This document shows positions 49,001-56,270 of a stretch of 64,000 nt of DNA, one piece after another. Origin of the DNA: an uncultured Clostridia bacterium. GTDB taxonomy: Bacteria; Bacillota; Clostridia; UBA1381. Each line of letters starts with the position of its first letter. Position 1 is the stretch's first letter. The notes under the pieces were generated by a model that was not told where the DNA came from, ran no database searches, and was given only the letters and a program-made list of their open reading frames with translations. The DNA lies in NCBI GenBank assembly GCA_947591315.1, contig CANQDD010000005.1, positions 1 through 64,000 on the forward strand, read 5' to 3'. The position numbers and the translations under genes are program-made.

Positions 49001-49022
49001 ATAACCACACCCCTGTGAATTT

Positions 49023-49547
49023 TTATATGCCTAATATCTGCCGCGCCGTATCTATAAATTTCGCGCCCGTGTCCATGCTTCGCTTTTGTATGAAGCGGTG
49101 AGCCGCTTCCTCCGTCATGGCGTGGTTCTCCATAAGATACGCCTTCGCGTTGTCTATTATCTGCTTTTCCTCGTCGGTTCGCTGTCTGCGGTGCTTTGTC
49201 CGCTCTATCATTCCGACAAAGGTTTCTATCGCGTTTAACAGTATCTGCCGGTTTATCGGCAGCGTCACAACAAATATATCCTGATTGTATATATCGGAGC
49301 TGTGCTCGGCTTTTACGATGCTTATAAGCTTGTGTCTGCCCTCTATATCCTCGTACACCTCGTCAGCCACGCCGTCGGGCAGCTTGTAACCCATAATTAT
49401 AAGCGTTTCGTCCATGCCTGACAATGTACGTATCAGCTCCGCTCTCGAACGGCACACGGCGCACACGTCGTAGCCGCTCGCGTCGAGCATTCTTCTTATT
49501 TTTTCCGCCGTTTCGACGCGCGAAAAGGCGAGCGCTATACGCCTCAC
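49023..49547 (-). CDS. ANTAR-domain RNA-binding antiterminator (GlnR/NitR-like response regulator)
   Basis: A 174-residue protein with a receiver-like N-terminal domain (about 1-110), a helical linker, and a C-terminal ANTAR domain (about 118-172: TDEEKQIIDNAKAYLMENHA; TEEAAHRFIQKRSMDTGAKF). ANTAR proteins bind paired hexaloop hairpins and prevent terminator formation. The receiver domain lacks an obvious phosphorylation Asp pocket: VAVV-type strands are weak and there is DETLIIMGYKLPDG. A glnA-ANTAR pair is known from solventogenic clostridia (nitR/glnR). The GTG start has GGAGGTG upstream. Candidate targets are the glnA and gltB leaders. Confidence 0.88.
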   Translation of the reverse strand: MRRIALAFSRVETAEKIRRMLDASGYDVCAVCRSRAELIRTLSGMDETLIIMGYKLPDGVADEVYEDIEGRHKLISIVKAEHSSDIYNQDIFVVTLPINRQILLNAIETFVGMIERTKHRRQRTDEEKQIIDNAKAYLMENHAMTEEAAHRFIQKRSMDTGAKFIDTARQILGI

Positions 49548-49579
49548 CGTATACCACCTCCATTACAATATTATTTTAA

Positions 49580-50896
49580 TCAATATTGTATGAGGTAATT
49601 TTCCACTTCCCAGCTGTTTATCGTGCGGCGGTACGCGTCATATTCCTTCGCCTTGGCGTTGAGGTAGCTCGTCACAAATCTAGCGCCCAGAAGCTCCGTT
49701 ACGAACGCGGACTGCTTCGCTATTCTTATCGCTTCGTTAAGGCTTATCGGCAGCTTTCTTATACCGAGCGCCTCGCGCTCTCTGTCGGACAAAGTGTAAA
49801 TATTCACGTCAATTCCCGACTGAAGCTTTTCACAGTTCTTTATGCCCTCTATTCCCGCCTTCAGGCACGCGGCAACCGCAAGGTACGGGTTTGCCGTGGA
49901 GTCGGGCGAGCGCAGTTCAACATACGGCGCGCCGGTTTCCGCAGCTCTCGGTACGCGCACGAGCAGGCTTCTGTTGTTTTCCGACCACGAAATGTAGCAC
50001 GGAGCCTGGAAGCCCGGTATAAAGCGCTTGTAAGAATTTACGGTCGGGTTTGTAAGGCACGCCATGTCGGGCGTGTATTTTAAAAGTCCGGCTATAAACT
50101 GCTTCGCCGTTTCGGAGAGCTTCTCGTTTTCGGCGAACACATTTTCCCCGTCCTTCATCAGTGCCATTTTTAGGTGCATGCCGCTGCCCGCCACACCCTC
50201 TATGGGCTTCGGCATAAACGTCGCGTGAAGTCCGTTGCGCTTTGCGATTGTCTTTACGACGGTGCGGAAGGTAACGAGACGGTCGGCTGTTACGAGCGCG
50301 TCGTCGTGACGGAACGCGATCTCGTGCTGTCCGGGCGCTTTCTCGTGGTGCGACGTTTCTATTTTGTAGCCCATTTCCTCAAGTGTAAGGCATATTTCGC
50401 GGCGGCAGTTCTCGCCGTTGTCAAGCGGCGCAAGGTCGAGGTAGCCGGCATTGTCGTGCGGTTCGAGCGTCGGCACGCCGCGCTCGTCGGTATTGAACAG
50501 GAAAAACTCGCACTCGGGCCCTATTTCAAGCGTGTAACCCATGTCCGCGGCTTCCTTTATCACCTTTTGCAGAATGTATCGGGGATCGCTTTCAAGGCGT
50601 GTGCCGTCCGGCTTATACACATCGCATATAAAACGCGCAACCTTGCCCTGATGCGGTCTCCAAGGGAAAATCGCAAACGTGTCAAGGCACGGGCGCAGGT
50701 AAAGGTCGCTCTCCTCGACCGTTACAAAGCCGTCGATAAGAGAGCCGTCAAACATGCAGCGTCCGTCGAGCGCGTCCTCCAGCGCGGACGTGGTAATAGC
50801 GAGATTGCGCATATTGCCGAGTATGTCGGTAAACTGGAGACGGACAAAGCGCACGTCCTCTTCGTCTATTAATCTCAAAATATCCTGTTTGTCCAT
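49580..50896 (-). CDS. glnA: Glutamine synthetase type I
   Basis: Dodecameric enzyme assimilating ammonia onto glutamate. The N-terminal beta-grasp domain has FTDILGNMRNLAI; the catalytic domain shows GPECEFFLF, the ATP-site MPKPIEGVAGSGMHLKMAL, and NPTVNSYKRFIPGFQAPC with ENNRSLLVRVP. At 438 residues with no extra adenylylation segment (no NLYDLPPE-type tyrosine loop) it fits the GSI-alpha group of Firmicutes, controlled by feedback. The operon continues with the ANTAR regulator and dapF. The leader attenuator is described separately. Confidence 0.95.
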   Translation of the reverse strand: MDKQDILRLIDEEDVRFVRLQFTDILGNMRNLAITTSALEDALDGRCMFDGSLIDGFVTVEESDLYLRPCLDTFAIFPWRPHQGKVARFICDVYKPDGTRLESDPRYILQKVIKEAADMGYTLEIGPECEFFLFNTDERGVPTLEPHDNAGYLDLAPLDNGENCRREICLTLEEMGYKIETSHHEKAPGQHEIAFRHDDALVTADRLVTFRTVVKTIAKRNGLHATFMPKPIEGVAGSGMHLKMALMKDGENVFAENEKLSETAKQFIAGLLKYTPDMACLTNPTVNSYKRFIPGFQAPCYISWSENNRSLLVRVPRAAETGAPYVELRSPDSTANPYLAVAACLKAGIEGIKNCEKLQSGIDVNIYTLSDREREALGIRKLPISLNEAIRIAKQSAFVTELLGARFVTSYLNAKAKEYDAYRRTINSWEVENYLIQY

Positions 50897-50926
50897 GACA
50901 GCACATTCCTTTCTTTCCCGTTCTTC

Positions 50927-50970
50927 AAAAAAAGCGCTTCTTCACCACCGAAGAAACACCTTTGCTTCGC
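50927..50970 (-). promoter_or_regulatory. glnA leader attenuator: terminator overlapped by an ANTAR-type hairpin
   Basis: Terminator arms GTGTTTCTTC and GAAGAAGCGC (10 pairs, two G-U) are followed by TTTTTTT, 30 bases before the glnA ATG. Upstream bases GAAGCAAAGGTG can instead pair with TTTCTTC, leaving a loop AAGGTG (A1, G4) that occupies the terminator 5' arm. This is the ANTAR antitermination layout, with the cognate regulator gene next door. Confidence 0.65.
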
Positions 50971-50974
50971 ATTT

Positions 50975-51003
50975 ATTTTAGCATAGGGGACTTTATTTGT
51001 CAA
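50975..51003 (-). promoter_or_regulatory. SigA promoter of glnA
   Basis: Minus strand TTGACA, 17 bases, TAAAAT with extended -10 TGC; the start lies close to the first base of the leader hairpin. Confidence 0.75.
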
Positions 51004-51051
51004 GGCTTTTTTGTGCGGAGGATGTGTGTCCGATATGTAAAAGTATTTTTG

Positions 51052-51080
51052 TTGAATTGTAAAATATTGTATGATATATT
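51052..51080 (+). promoter_or_regulatory. Promoter of the small hydrophobic toxin mRNA
   Basis: TTGAAT, 17 bases, TATATT. The predicted start (about 51087) coincides with the beginning of the palindrome at 51087-51104. Confidence 0.55.
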
Positions 51081-51086
51081 ATTGTT

Positions 51087-51104
51087 GCCGTAAAATTTTA
51101 CGGC
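51087..51104 (+). repeat. Perfect 18-bp palindrome at the toxin mRNA 5' end
   Basis: GCCGTAAAATTTTACGGC. Placed at +1 it could be a 5' stabilising stem, as in other type I toxin mRNAs, or an operator. Confidence 0.55.
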
Positions 51105-51157
51105 GGATAACATAGGAGCGGCGGCGGCTGTTTCGACACTCTCGTAAAGGGGGTGTT

Positions 51158-51229
51158 ATGATGGACATAGTATTTCAGCTGATAATTTTAATTGTCATCT
51201 TGGAAATCATCAGGAACATAAAGAAATAA
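51158..51229 (+). CDS. Small hydrophobic peptide, putative type I (holin-like) toxin
   Basis: A 23-residue peptide too short for the ORF track: MMDIVFQLIILIVILEIIRN then IKK. One hydrophobic helix with a basic tail is the build of holin-like type I toxins of Firmicutes (TxpA/BsrG-type size class). AAAGGGGGTG precedes tandem ATGs at 51158 and 51161; the second may be the true start. It is transcribed from 51052-51080. An oppositely directed promoter and terminator define an antisense RNA covering its 3' half and 3' UTR. Toxicity is inferred. Confidence 0.7.
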   Translation: MMDIVFQLIILIVILEIIRNIKK

Positions 51230-51317
51230 GCCGCCCCATTCGCTACAATGAGGCGGCAGTTAGGTTAATGACCTAACTAACACCAATTTGCGGAACGGTC
51301 AAAACCGCTCCTTTGTT
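51222..51317 (-). ncRNA. Putative antisense antitoxin RNA
   Basis: A strong minus-strand promoter (51324-51352) would start an RNA near 51317. It would run through two hairpins (GCGGTTTTGACCGT region; TTAGGTCATTAACCTAA) and end at GCCGCC...GGCGGC followed by TTATTTCTTT. About 95 bases long, it is complementary to the 3' end of the toxin mRNA, as in txpA/RatA and bsrG/SR4. Confidence 0.6.
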
Positions 51318-51323
51318 ATCTTT

Positions 51324-51352
51324 ACTATATCATACGATTTTAATTTTGTCAA
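51324..51352 (-). promoter_or_regulatory. Promoter of the antisense antitoxin RNA
   Basis: Minus strand TTGACA, 17 bases, TATAGT. The -35 overlaps the stop codon of the alpha-galactosidase gene. Confidence 0.7.
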
Positions 51353-53418
51353 TATTTCTTTTTGAGAAGCACACCCGCGCCGCAGAAATCGCCGTTCGGG
51401 TAAACGGTTAAAACGCCGTTGTTTACTTCAGCTTTAATGTCCGTATCGGAGTACACGTCCGTAATATTGCACTCCCCCACCGGCACGGATATTGTGTTCG
51501 GCGCGTTTTTAAAGGTGTGTATTACGCAGAGCGAGGCGCTGTCGTTTGTGCGAACGACCGCCTGATACCCTTCGGGGTGGCGGTACGATGTCACGTTTTC
51601 ACGGTAAATGCGCGTAAAGCCGTTTTTAATCACCGGCGCGGCTTTTTTGTAAAATGCTGTGCCGCGGTCTATCGCGTCCCACTGCGCGTCCGACAAATCG
51701 GTCACGTCGCCCGACAGACACAATCTGCCCAAAAACGCCGCCGACACGCTGTAGGCAATTCTTTTCACCGTGTCGCTCTTTCTTATAACGCACCATATCT
51801 GGCTTTGGCGCGGCAGTATCGCGCGGTGCAGATTGGCGGCGATTATCGGTATTTCAACGCACTCGTGCGCGTCCGAAAACGACGCCATCGACGAGAGCGC
51901 CATAAACGACGGTTCGAGCCTTCCGCCGCCCGACGCGCAGTTTTCAATCACAAGTCCGTCGATTTCACGCTTCATTTTTTTGAAAAAATCCTGTCCCGCG
52001 AGCTGGTTAAGGCGCAGTCCCTCGCCGAGACTGTCACTGTTATCCACGCCTATGCCTATCGTTTCGTTGTGGTCGACCTTTATGTACTCAAACCCGTTTT
52101 CCTTCATGAAATCTATGACGCGCTCGGTAAGATACGCCTTCACCCACTCGTCACTCATATCCCAAAAACGTCGGTTCACGGTCGTGAGTGTCACGCCGTC
52201 GCGCTTTAAGAGATGCTCCTCATTATAATAAGCGCCCGACCTCTCGCCCACGTTTTCAATCTCAAACCATATACCTGCCTTCATGCCGCGCGATTTTATA
52301 AGGTCGACGGTCGCTTTTATTCCGTCGGGGAAAAGCGTCTCGGACGGAACGTAGTCGCCCATGCTTATGTCCCACCTGACGCCGTCCTCCTTGAACCAAC
52401 CGCAGTCAATCACAAAATAATCTATTCCCTTCCCGTCTATCGCGTCGAGTATGGCGGCGATATTTTCGTGTGACGGATTGCCCCATGTGGTGCAATACTC
52501 ATTGAATATCACGGGCAGACCTTCCTCGCTTTCGGAAACGTCGAGCGCGTCCTCCTGCGCCTCGTTAAGGCAAGCGGCTATATCGTCAATATCTCCCCTG
52601 CAAACGCTTATAACCGCGTCGGGAGCGGTAAACGTCCCGCCCGCTTTTACGGTTTTTATCCAGTGTCCGAACTCACGGTCGGCAAGTCCGCCGGATATTC
52701 CCACGCCGTCATCGGCGCGTGTGATTTCCATCTGCCACGACGACGGGCAGCCAATTCTCGCGCCCCAAATCAAGCCGTTTACCGTGTCCTCGACGGCTAT
52801 GAACGGTATGTAATTTTTCGCGGGCATCGAGCCTGCCTGTCCGAAACGCACACTTTTGTAATGCCCCATTGTCCAGCTATCCTCGAGAAGCAAGTCCTCA
52901 AGCGATTCGGTCACAAGCCGCGCCTCCATGCTCCATTTTGAGCGCAGGCGGTGGAGTTTCAGCGTATTTTCGCCCGCGCCCTCGATATACGGCGATATGC
53001 CGCACAGCGCGAACGACGACAGCATTTCGAGCTTTATATCGTTTCCCGAATTGTTCGTAAGCTCGGTGCACACAGTGAGGTAACATCTGCCCTCTTTATG
53101 CGCGAGCGTGTGTTTGATTTCTATACCGCTCTCCGATTTCAGATATGTCACAACCGTGCTGTCCGAAACCTCGCGGCGGTCGAGCTTCATGGCGTACGAG
53201 TCGGGACTTAATTTCATACTTTCGCCGCCGAGGTAGCTTCCGCCGTACACGCTCCCCGCTATTTTTACCTCCGCGAGCGGCATTACCCGTGCGCGGCGGT
53301 TTTTGAGCGGCATATCGGTGTCGGGCAGTATGCAAAGTCCGACCGTGCCGCTTTCCTCGTCCGTTATGTAACGCGCCGTTAACGCGCCGAATTTCTTTTC
53401 AAAAATATTTTCTTTCAT
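51349..53418 (-). CDS. GH36 alpha-galactosidase
   Basis: A 689-residue retaining glycosidase without signal peptide, so probably cytosolic. An N-terminal beta-supersandwich is followed by the TIM barrel. YFVIDCGWFKEDG and MKAGIWFEIENVGE are barrel strands, the nucleophile Asp lies in YIKVDHNE, the acid/base Asp in FSDAHE, and IENCASGGGRLEP is the GH36 signature. Likely substrates are raffinose-family oligosaccharides or galactose side chains; related alpha-N-acetylgalactosaminidases are a minor alternative. It starts 4 bases after the small multidrug-type membrane gene, from the promoter at 53973-54001. Confidence 0.9.
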   Translation of the reverse strand: MKENIFEKKFGALTARYITDEESGTVGLCILPDTDMPLKNRRARVMPLAEVKIAGSVYGGSYLGGESMKLSPDSYAMKLDRREVSDSTVVTYLKSESGIEIKHTLAHKEGRCYLTVCTELTNNSGNDIKLEMLSSFALCGISPYIEGAGENTLKLHRLRSKWSMEARLVTESLEDLLLEDSWTMGHYKSVRFGQAGSMPAKNYIPFIAVEDTVNGLIWGARIGCPSSWQMEITRADDGVGISGGLADREFGHWIKTVKAGGTFTAPDAVISVCRGDIDDIAACLNEAQEDALDVSESEEGLPVIFNEYCTTWGNPSHENIAAILDAIDGKGIDYFVIDCGWFKEDGVRWDISMGDYVPSETLFPDGIKATVDLIKSRGMKAGIWFEIENVGERSGAYYNEEHLLKRDGVTLTTVNRRFWDMSDEWVKAYLTERVIDFMKENGFEYIKVDHNETIGIGVDNSDSLGEGLRLNQLAGQDFFKKMKREIDGLVIENCASGGGRLEPSFMALSSMASFSDAHECVEIPIIAANLHRAILPRQSQIWCVIRKSDTVKRIAYSVSAAFLGRLCLSGDVTDLSDAQWDAIDRGTAFYKKAAPVIKNGFTRIYRENVTSYRHPEGYQAVVRTNDSASLCVIHTFKNAPNTISVPVGECNITDVYSDTDIKAEVNNGVLTVYPNGDFCGAGVLLKKKY

Positions 53419-53422
53419 AATT

Positions 53423-53935
53423 TTACCTGAACATGTTTACTATATTGTTTAACGCGCCGAATGAAATAAGCGACATGATAAGTCCGGCTGTCATTACGCC
53501 GAGCGCGATAAACAGGAATGATTTTTTCGGTTTAAGTCCGAACATCACGGCGAGCAGGCTGCCCGTCCACGCGCCCGTTCCGGGCAGCGGTATCGCGACG
53601 AACAGGAACAGTCCGAGGTAGCCGTATTTTTCTATCTGCTCCGAGTGCTTCATCGCCTTGTTTTTCATCCATTCGGGGAATTTTTTAAGGTGTTTCTTCT
53701 TGCCCATCCACTCAAATATCCGCTCTATAAACAGCAGTATGAACGGTATCGGCAGAAGGTTTCCGAGCACCGCCGCGATATACGTCGGCACAAGGCTCGT
53801 GTGCAGCAAAAGCGGCGCTATAAGTATACTGCCCCTAAGCTCCAGGATAGGTATCATCGAAATTATAAATATTATAAGCTCGCCCGACAGCGAATTTTTA
53901 AGTCCGTCAACTATTACATTTACCAAGCCGTCCAT
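53423..53935 (-). CDS. Small multidrug-export family membrane protein (COG2426)
   Basis: A 170-residue membrane protein with four or five hydrophobic helices. MIPILELRGSILIAP, ATGNLLP-like AVLGNLLPIPFI and AIPLPGTGAWTGSLLA match the Sm_multidrug_ex family, which belongs to the DedA/VTT-like superfamily. Transport of drugs is suggested by the name only and is poorly documented. It heads a two-gene operon with the alpha-galactosidase; no functional link is evident. AAGGAGG precedes the ATG. Confidence 0.85.
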   Translation of the reverse strand: MDGLVNVIVDGLKNSLSGELIIFIISMIPILELRGSILIAPLLLHTSLVPTYIAAVLGNLLPIPFILLFIERIFEWMGKKKHLKKFPEWMKNKAMKHSEQIEKYGYLGLFLFVAIPLPGTGAWTGSLLAVMFGLKPKKSFLFIALGVMTAGLIMSLISFGALNNIVNMFR

Positions 53936-53972
53936 TGTTTGTCCTCCTTATGTAATTAACATATCATATTGC

Positions 53973-54001
53973 ATTATACAATTTTACAGTCCGTTCGTCA
54001 A
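53973..54001 (-). promoter_or_regulatory. SigA promoter of the small exporter-GH36 operon
   Basis: Minus strand TTGACG, 17 bases, TATAAT. The -35 touches the stop codon of the small remnant ORF at 53998-54087. Confidence 0.7.
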
Positions 54002-54087
54002 GTAAAAGATTGCCGTAAAATCACTTCCTTTCTACGCTGCGCAAAACTACGTTTTGCTATGCTCCAACTTTCAAACAAGTTGTTCAT
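53998..54087 (-). pseudogene. Short ORF, possible remnant at the edge of acquired DNA
   Basis: A 29-residue ORF, MNNLFESWSIAKRSFAQRRK then EVILRQSFT, between the MFS terminator and the next promoter. No ribosome site or domain. Its style (a CGTAGAAAGGAAG run near the end) reminded me of leader regions before integrative-element recombinase genes, but I cannot confirm this. It may be noncoding. Confidence 0.3.
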
Positions 54088-54097
54088 TTTCAGACGC

Positions 54098-54132
54098 AAA
54101 AAGAGCAGGTAATCTTTTCAGACTATCTGCTC
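54098..54132 (-). terminator. Terminator of the MFS exporter gene
   Basis: GAGCAG, an 18-base loop, CTGCTC, then TTTTTGCG on the minus strand. A second GC hairpin (CCGCCCATCGGCGG) lies between it and the stop codon. Confidence 0.65.
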
Positions 54133-54176
54133 GGTGATGCCGCCGATGGGCGGTGGGTATTAAGTTGTAGCTTACA

Positions 54177-55481
54177 TCATCTTTTCACAGTCGATTCCGT
54201 AAATTCATATTTCCTGAGAATCTTTCTGAATATAAGGCATATAGTGATGCCCGCAATACCCAAAATAAACATAACAAGAGCGGCACCGGAGCCTTTTCCC
54301 ACTCCAAATATCCTTGCCAACAATCCGGCCGAATTTGTTTGTGCCATCAACGGCTCACAAACTTTGTCCACCATGAATCCGCCAACAACGGTGCCTATAG
54401 GAATGGTAAAAAACTGCATTGTGTTCCGACAGGAATAAACTCGCCCCTGCATTTCCGCCGGAATGGTATTGCGCAGGATTACATCGAGATTGGCACTCAT
54501 TATGGGAACAACCGACCACCCAATGATTTGAGCAATACACCACCATATTGGCGTCCGTGTAAATGCAAGAATGAAATTTTCTGTACCCAGAGAAAACAAC
54601 ATTGTCAGAAAAATAACCCGAATACGATTTTTAGGCGCAGGAAGTATGGTTGCCGCTAAACTTCCAATTAGTGTTGCAATCCCGGCGCACGACGTGACGA
54701 TACCTAACACTGCTTTTCCGCCATTTTCATGAGAAAGCACATAAGGAGGAAGCACTGCGTCAAACGCAGAAGCTACAAAGTTTACTCCTGCAAGAAACAG
54801 TATCAGCCAAAGGATTAAACCATTTTGACGCAAATAAGATAGACCGGCTTTTGCGCTCGATAAAACTGTCTCCCTTGAAACGTCTAAGCGTTGCGTTTCC
54901 AATGATGGAATATGCACACAGACCGCCAATGCCACAAAAGCTACAATAAAGGTCGCAAGATCCACGCCGATTACGCCGTCCATTCCTACAACCGCATAAA
55001 GTGATGTCGCAATTACAGGATGTAAAATTGTGACAAGTGAGTTTGAAAACGAGCGCAGACCACTTGTCCTTTGATATTGCTCTTTAGGTGTGATTAGTGT
55101 CATTGTTACTTCGCCGGCGGGTTGCTGTACCGTATTCATCAGACCACTCACCACATTCAGCACATACATATGAATGGGTAACAACGAATTCGTTTTTAAT
55201 AAAACAAGAACCAGAACGGAACAACCGGCAGCGAATGTATCGCAGACAAGCATTATTCGTTTTTTATCCCATCGATCAGAAAGAGCTCCGGCAAAAATGC
55301 TCATCAATACATATGGTGTATAGGAACATATGGACAGAAGCGCTGTTTGCAAAGCCGAGCCGGTTTTTTCGTATAACCATAATGTCAGTGCGAAACCTGT
55401 CATGGCACTGCCAAGCTGGGAAAGAGACTGCGTTGACCACAGGATTAAAAATGTTTTCAATTGTTTATAGTTATTCTTCAT
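54177..55481 (-). CDS. MFS exporter, MefA-like, with leader-peptide control
   Basis: A 434-residue transporter with twelve hydrophobic segments. LTLWLYEKTGSALQTALLS, the loop GALSDRWDKKRIMLV, and the second-half layout are those of MefA/Cmr-like drug exporters (MFS_3 type), so export of macrolide-like or other ribosome-targeting drugs is likely but unproven. The gene is clearly more A+T-rich than neighbours and uses AAA, ATT and TTA-type codons freely, suggesting transfer. Its leader of about 170 bases encodes a 12-residue peptide and competing helices, typical of antibiotic-inducible resistance genes. The ATG at 55481 has AAAGGAG upstream. Confidence 0.85.
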   Translation of the reverse strand: MKNNYKQLKTFLILWSTQSLSQLGSAMTGFALTLWLYEKTGSALQTALLSICSYTPYVLMSIFAGALSDRWDKKRIMLVCDTFAAGCSVLVLVLLKTNSLLPIHMYVLNVVSGLMNTVQQPAGEVTMTLITPKEQYQRTSGLRSFSNSLVTILHPVIATSLYAVVGMDGVIGVDLATFIVAFVALAVCVHIPSLETQRLDVSRETVLSSAKAGLSYLRQNGLILWLILFLAGVNFVASAFDAVLPPYVLSHENGGKAVLGIVTSCAGIATLIGSLAATILPAPKNRIRVIFLTMLFSLGTENFILAFTRTPIWWCIAQIIGWSVVPIMSANLDVILRNTIPAEMQGRVYSCRNTMQFFTIPIGTVVGGFMVDKVCEPLMAQTNSAGLLARIFGVGKGSGAALVMFILGIAGITICLIFRKILRKYEFTESTVKR

Positions 55482-55484
55482 TTT

Positions 55485-55612
55485 GACTTTGCTCCTTTGA
55501 TTTATTGTCGTTTATCAAAATTGCAAAGTCTGAGGATGCGGGATTAAATCCCATTTCGCTCCATACAGTATCCTCAAACCTTGCATGGAGCAAAAGCAAT
55601 CGCTAAAAACAT
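55485..55612 (-). promoter_or_regulatory. Attenuator-type leader of the MFS exporter
   Basis: The end of the leader peptide frame, TGCAAGGTTTGAGGAT (55586-55571 region), can pair over 16 bases (two G-U) with ATCCTCAGACTTTGCA (to 55522). The latter's GACTTTGC can instead pair with GCAAAGTC (55492-55485), which includes part of the exporter's ribosome site. GCTCCAT/ATGGAGC is a third helix. Mutually exclusive folds plus a leader peptide indicate ribosome-stalling control; the polarity is not settled. Confidence 0.65.
55574..55612 (-). CDS. Leader peptide of the MFS exporter (12 aa)
   Basis: MFLAIAFAPCKV, with GGGAGG 5 bases before the ATG. It lies just downstream of the promoter and overlaps the 5' arms of the leader helices. 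Too short for the track. Stalling by an inducing drug is the expected function. Confidence 0.65.
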   Translation of the reverse strand: MFLAIAFAPCKV

Positions 55613-55658
55613 AGTTACCTCCCTAATCTAATTTATCGTTCTGTCTGCTTATGGAATG

Positions 55659-55687
55659 ATTATACCATACTTGCTGCAAAAAATCAA
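55659..55687 (-). promoter_or_regulatory. SigA promoter of the MFS exporter
   Basis: Minus strand TTGATT, 17 bases, TATAAT with extended -10 TGG, about 40 bases before the leader peptide. The 120 bases beyond it (55688-55808) are A+T-rich and hold nothing else I recognise. Confidence 0.65.
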
Positions 55688-55808
55688 TACGGCGGTCAAT
55701 TTTTGCACTTGCCGCTTATGTTAGCGATTTTTTGATATTTTTCAATTCAATTTCGTCGCGAGATTTCAATATTATGATACATTCAACACAATTTAAGAGT
55801 TATAGGTA

Positions 55809-55837
55809 TTGCATTGATTTCATTTTGAGAGTATAAT
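55809..55837 (+). promoter_or_regulatory. Likely promoter of ruvX
   Basis: TTGCAT, 17 bases, TATAAT, 20 bases upstream of the ATG, which has GGAGG at 7 bases. Confidence 0.5.
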
Positions 55838-55856
55838 AAAAATACGGAGGGATATT

Positions 55857-56270
55857 ATGAGAATTATCGGTATAGATTACGGCGACGCGCGCGTCGGTAT
55901 AGCGGTGAGCGACCTGCTCGGCATTACGGCGCAGGGCGTTAAGACAATAAAAAATACGGGCATAAAACAGCTTCTCGGCGAAATCAAAGCCATCATAAAC
56001 GAGTACAAGCCCGAAAAAATAGTGATAGGTCTGCCGAAAAATATGGACGGCAGCGAGGGCTTCCGCGTGGACGCCACCCGCGATTTCGCGGAAAAGCTCA
56101 AAACGGTATACAAGGGTGAAATTGTGTTTTGGGACGAGCGCCTTTCGTCAATGGGCGCGGAGCGGTACTTAAACGAAACAAACACACGCGGCAAGAAGCG
56201 CAAGGCGGTGCTTGACACTGTTGCCGCGTGTATAATTCTCGAAGGGTATCTTTCGGCGCACCCAATGTGA
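55857..56270 (+). CDS. ruvX: YqgF/RuvX family pre-16S rRNA nuclease / Holliday-junction resolvase-like
   Basis: An RNase H-fold protein of 137 residues. IIGIDYGDARVGIAVSD carries the first acidic residue, IVIGLPKNMDGSEG the middle motif, FWDERLSSMGAERYL the second acid, and LDTVAACIILEGYL the last. The family processes the 16S rRNA 5' end in E. coli, and a role in recombination is also proposed. It stands alone here instead of in the usual alaS-ruvX-DUF965 run. Its stop abuts that of convergent pflA with no gap and no hairpin. Confidence 0.93.
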   Translation: MRIIGIDYGDARVGIAVSDLLGITAQGVKTIKNTGIKQLLGEIKAIINEYKPEKIVIGLPKNMDGSEGFRVDATRDFAEKLKTVYKGEIVFWDERLSSMGAERYLNETNTRGKKRKAVLDTVAACIILEGYLSAHPM

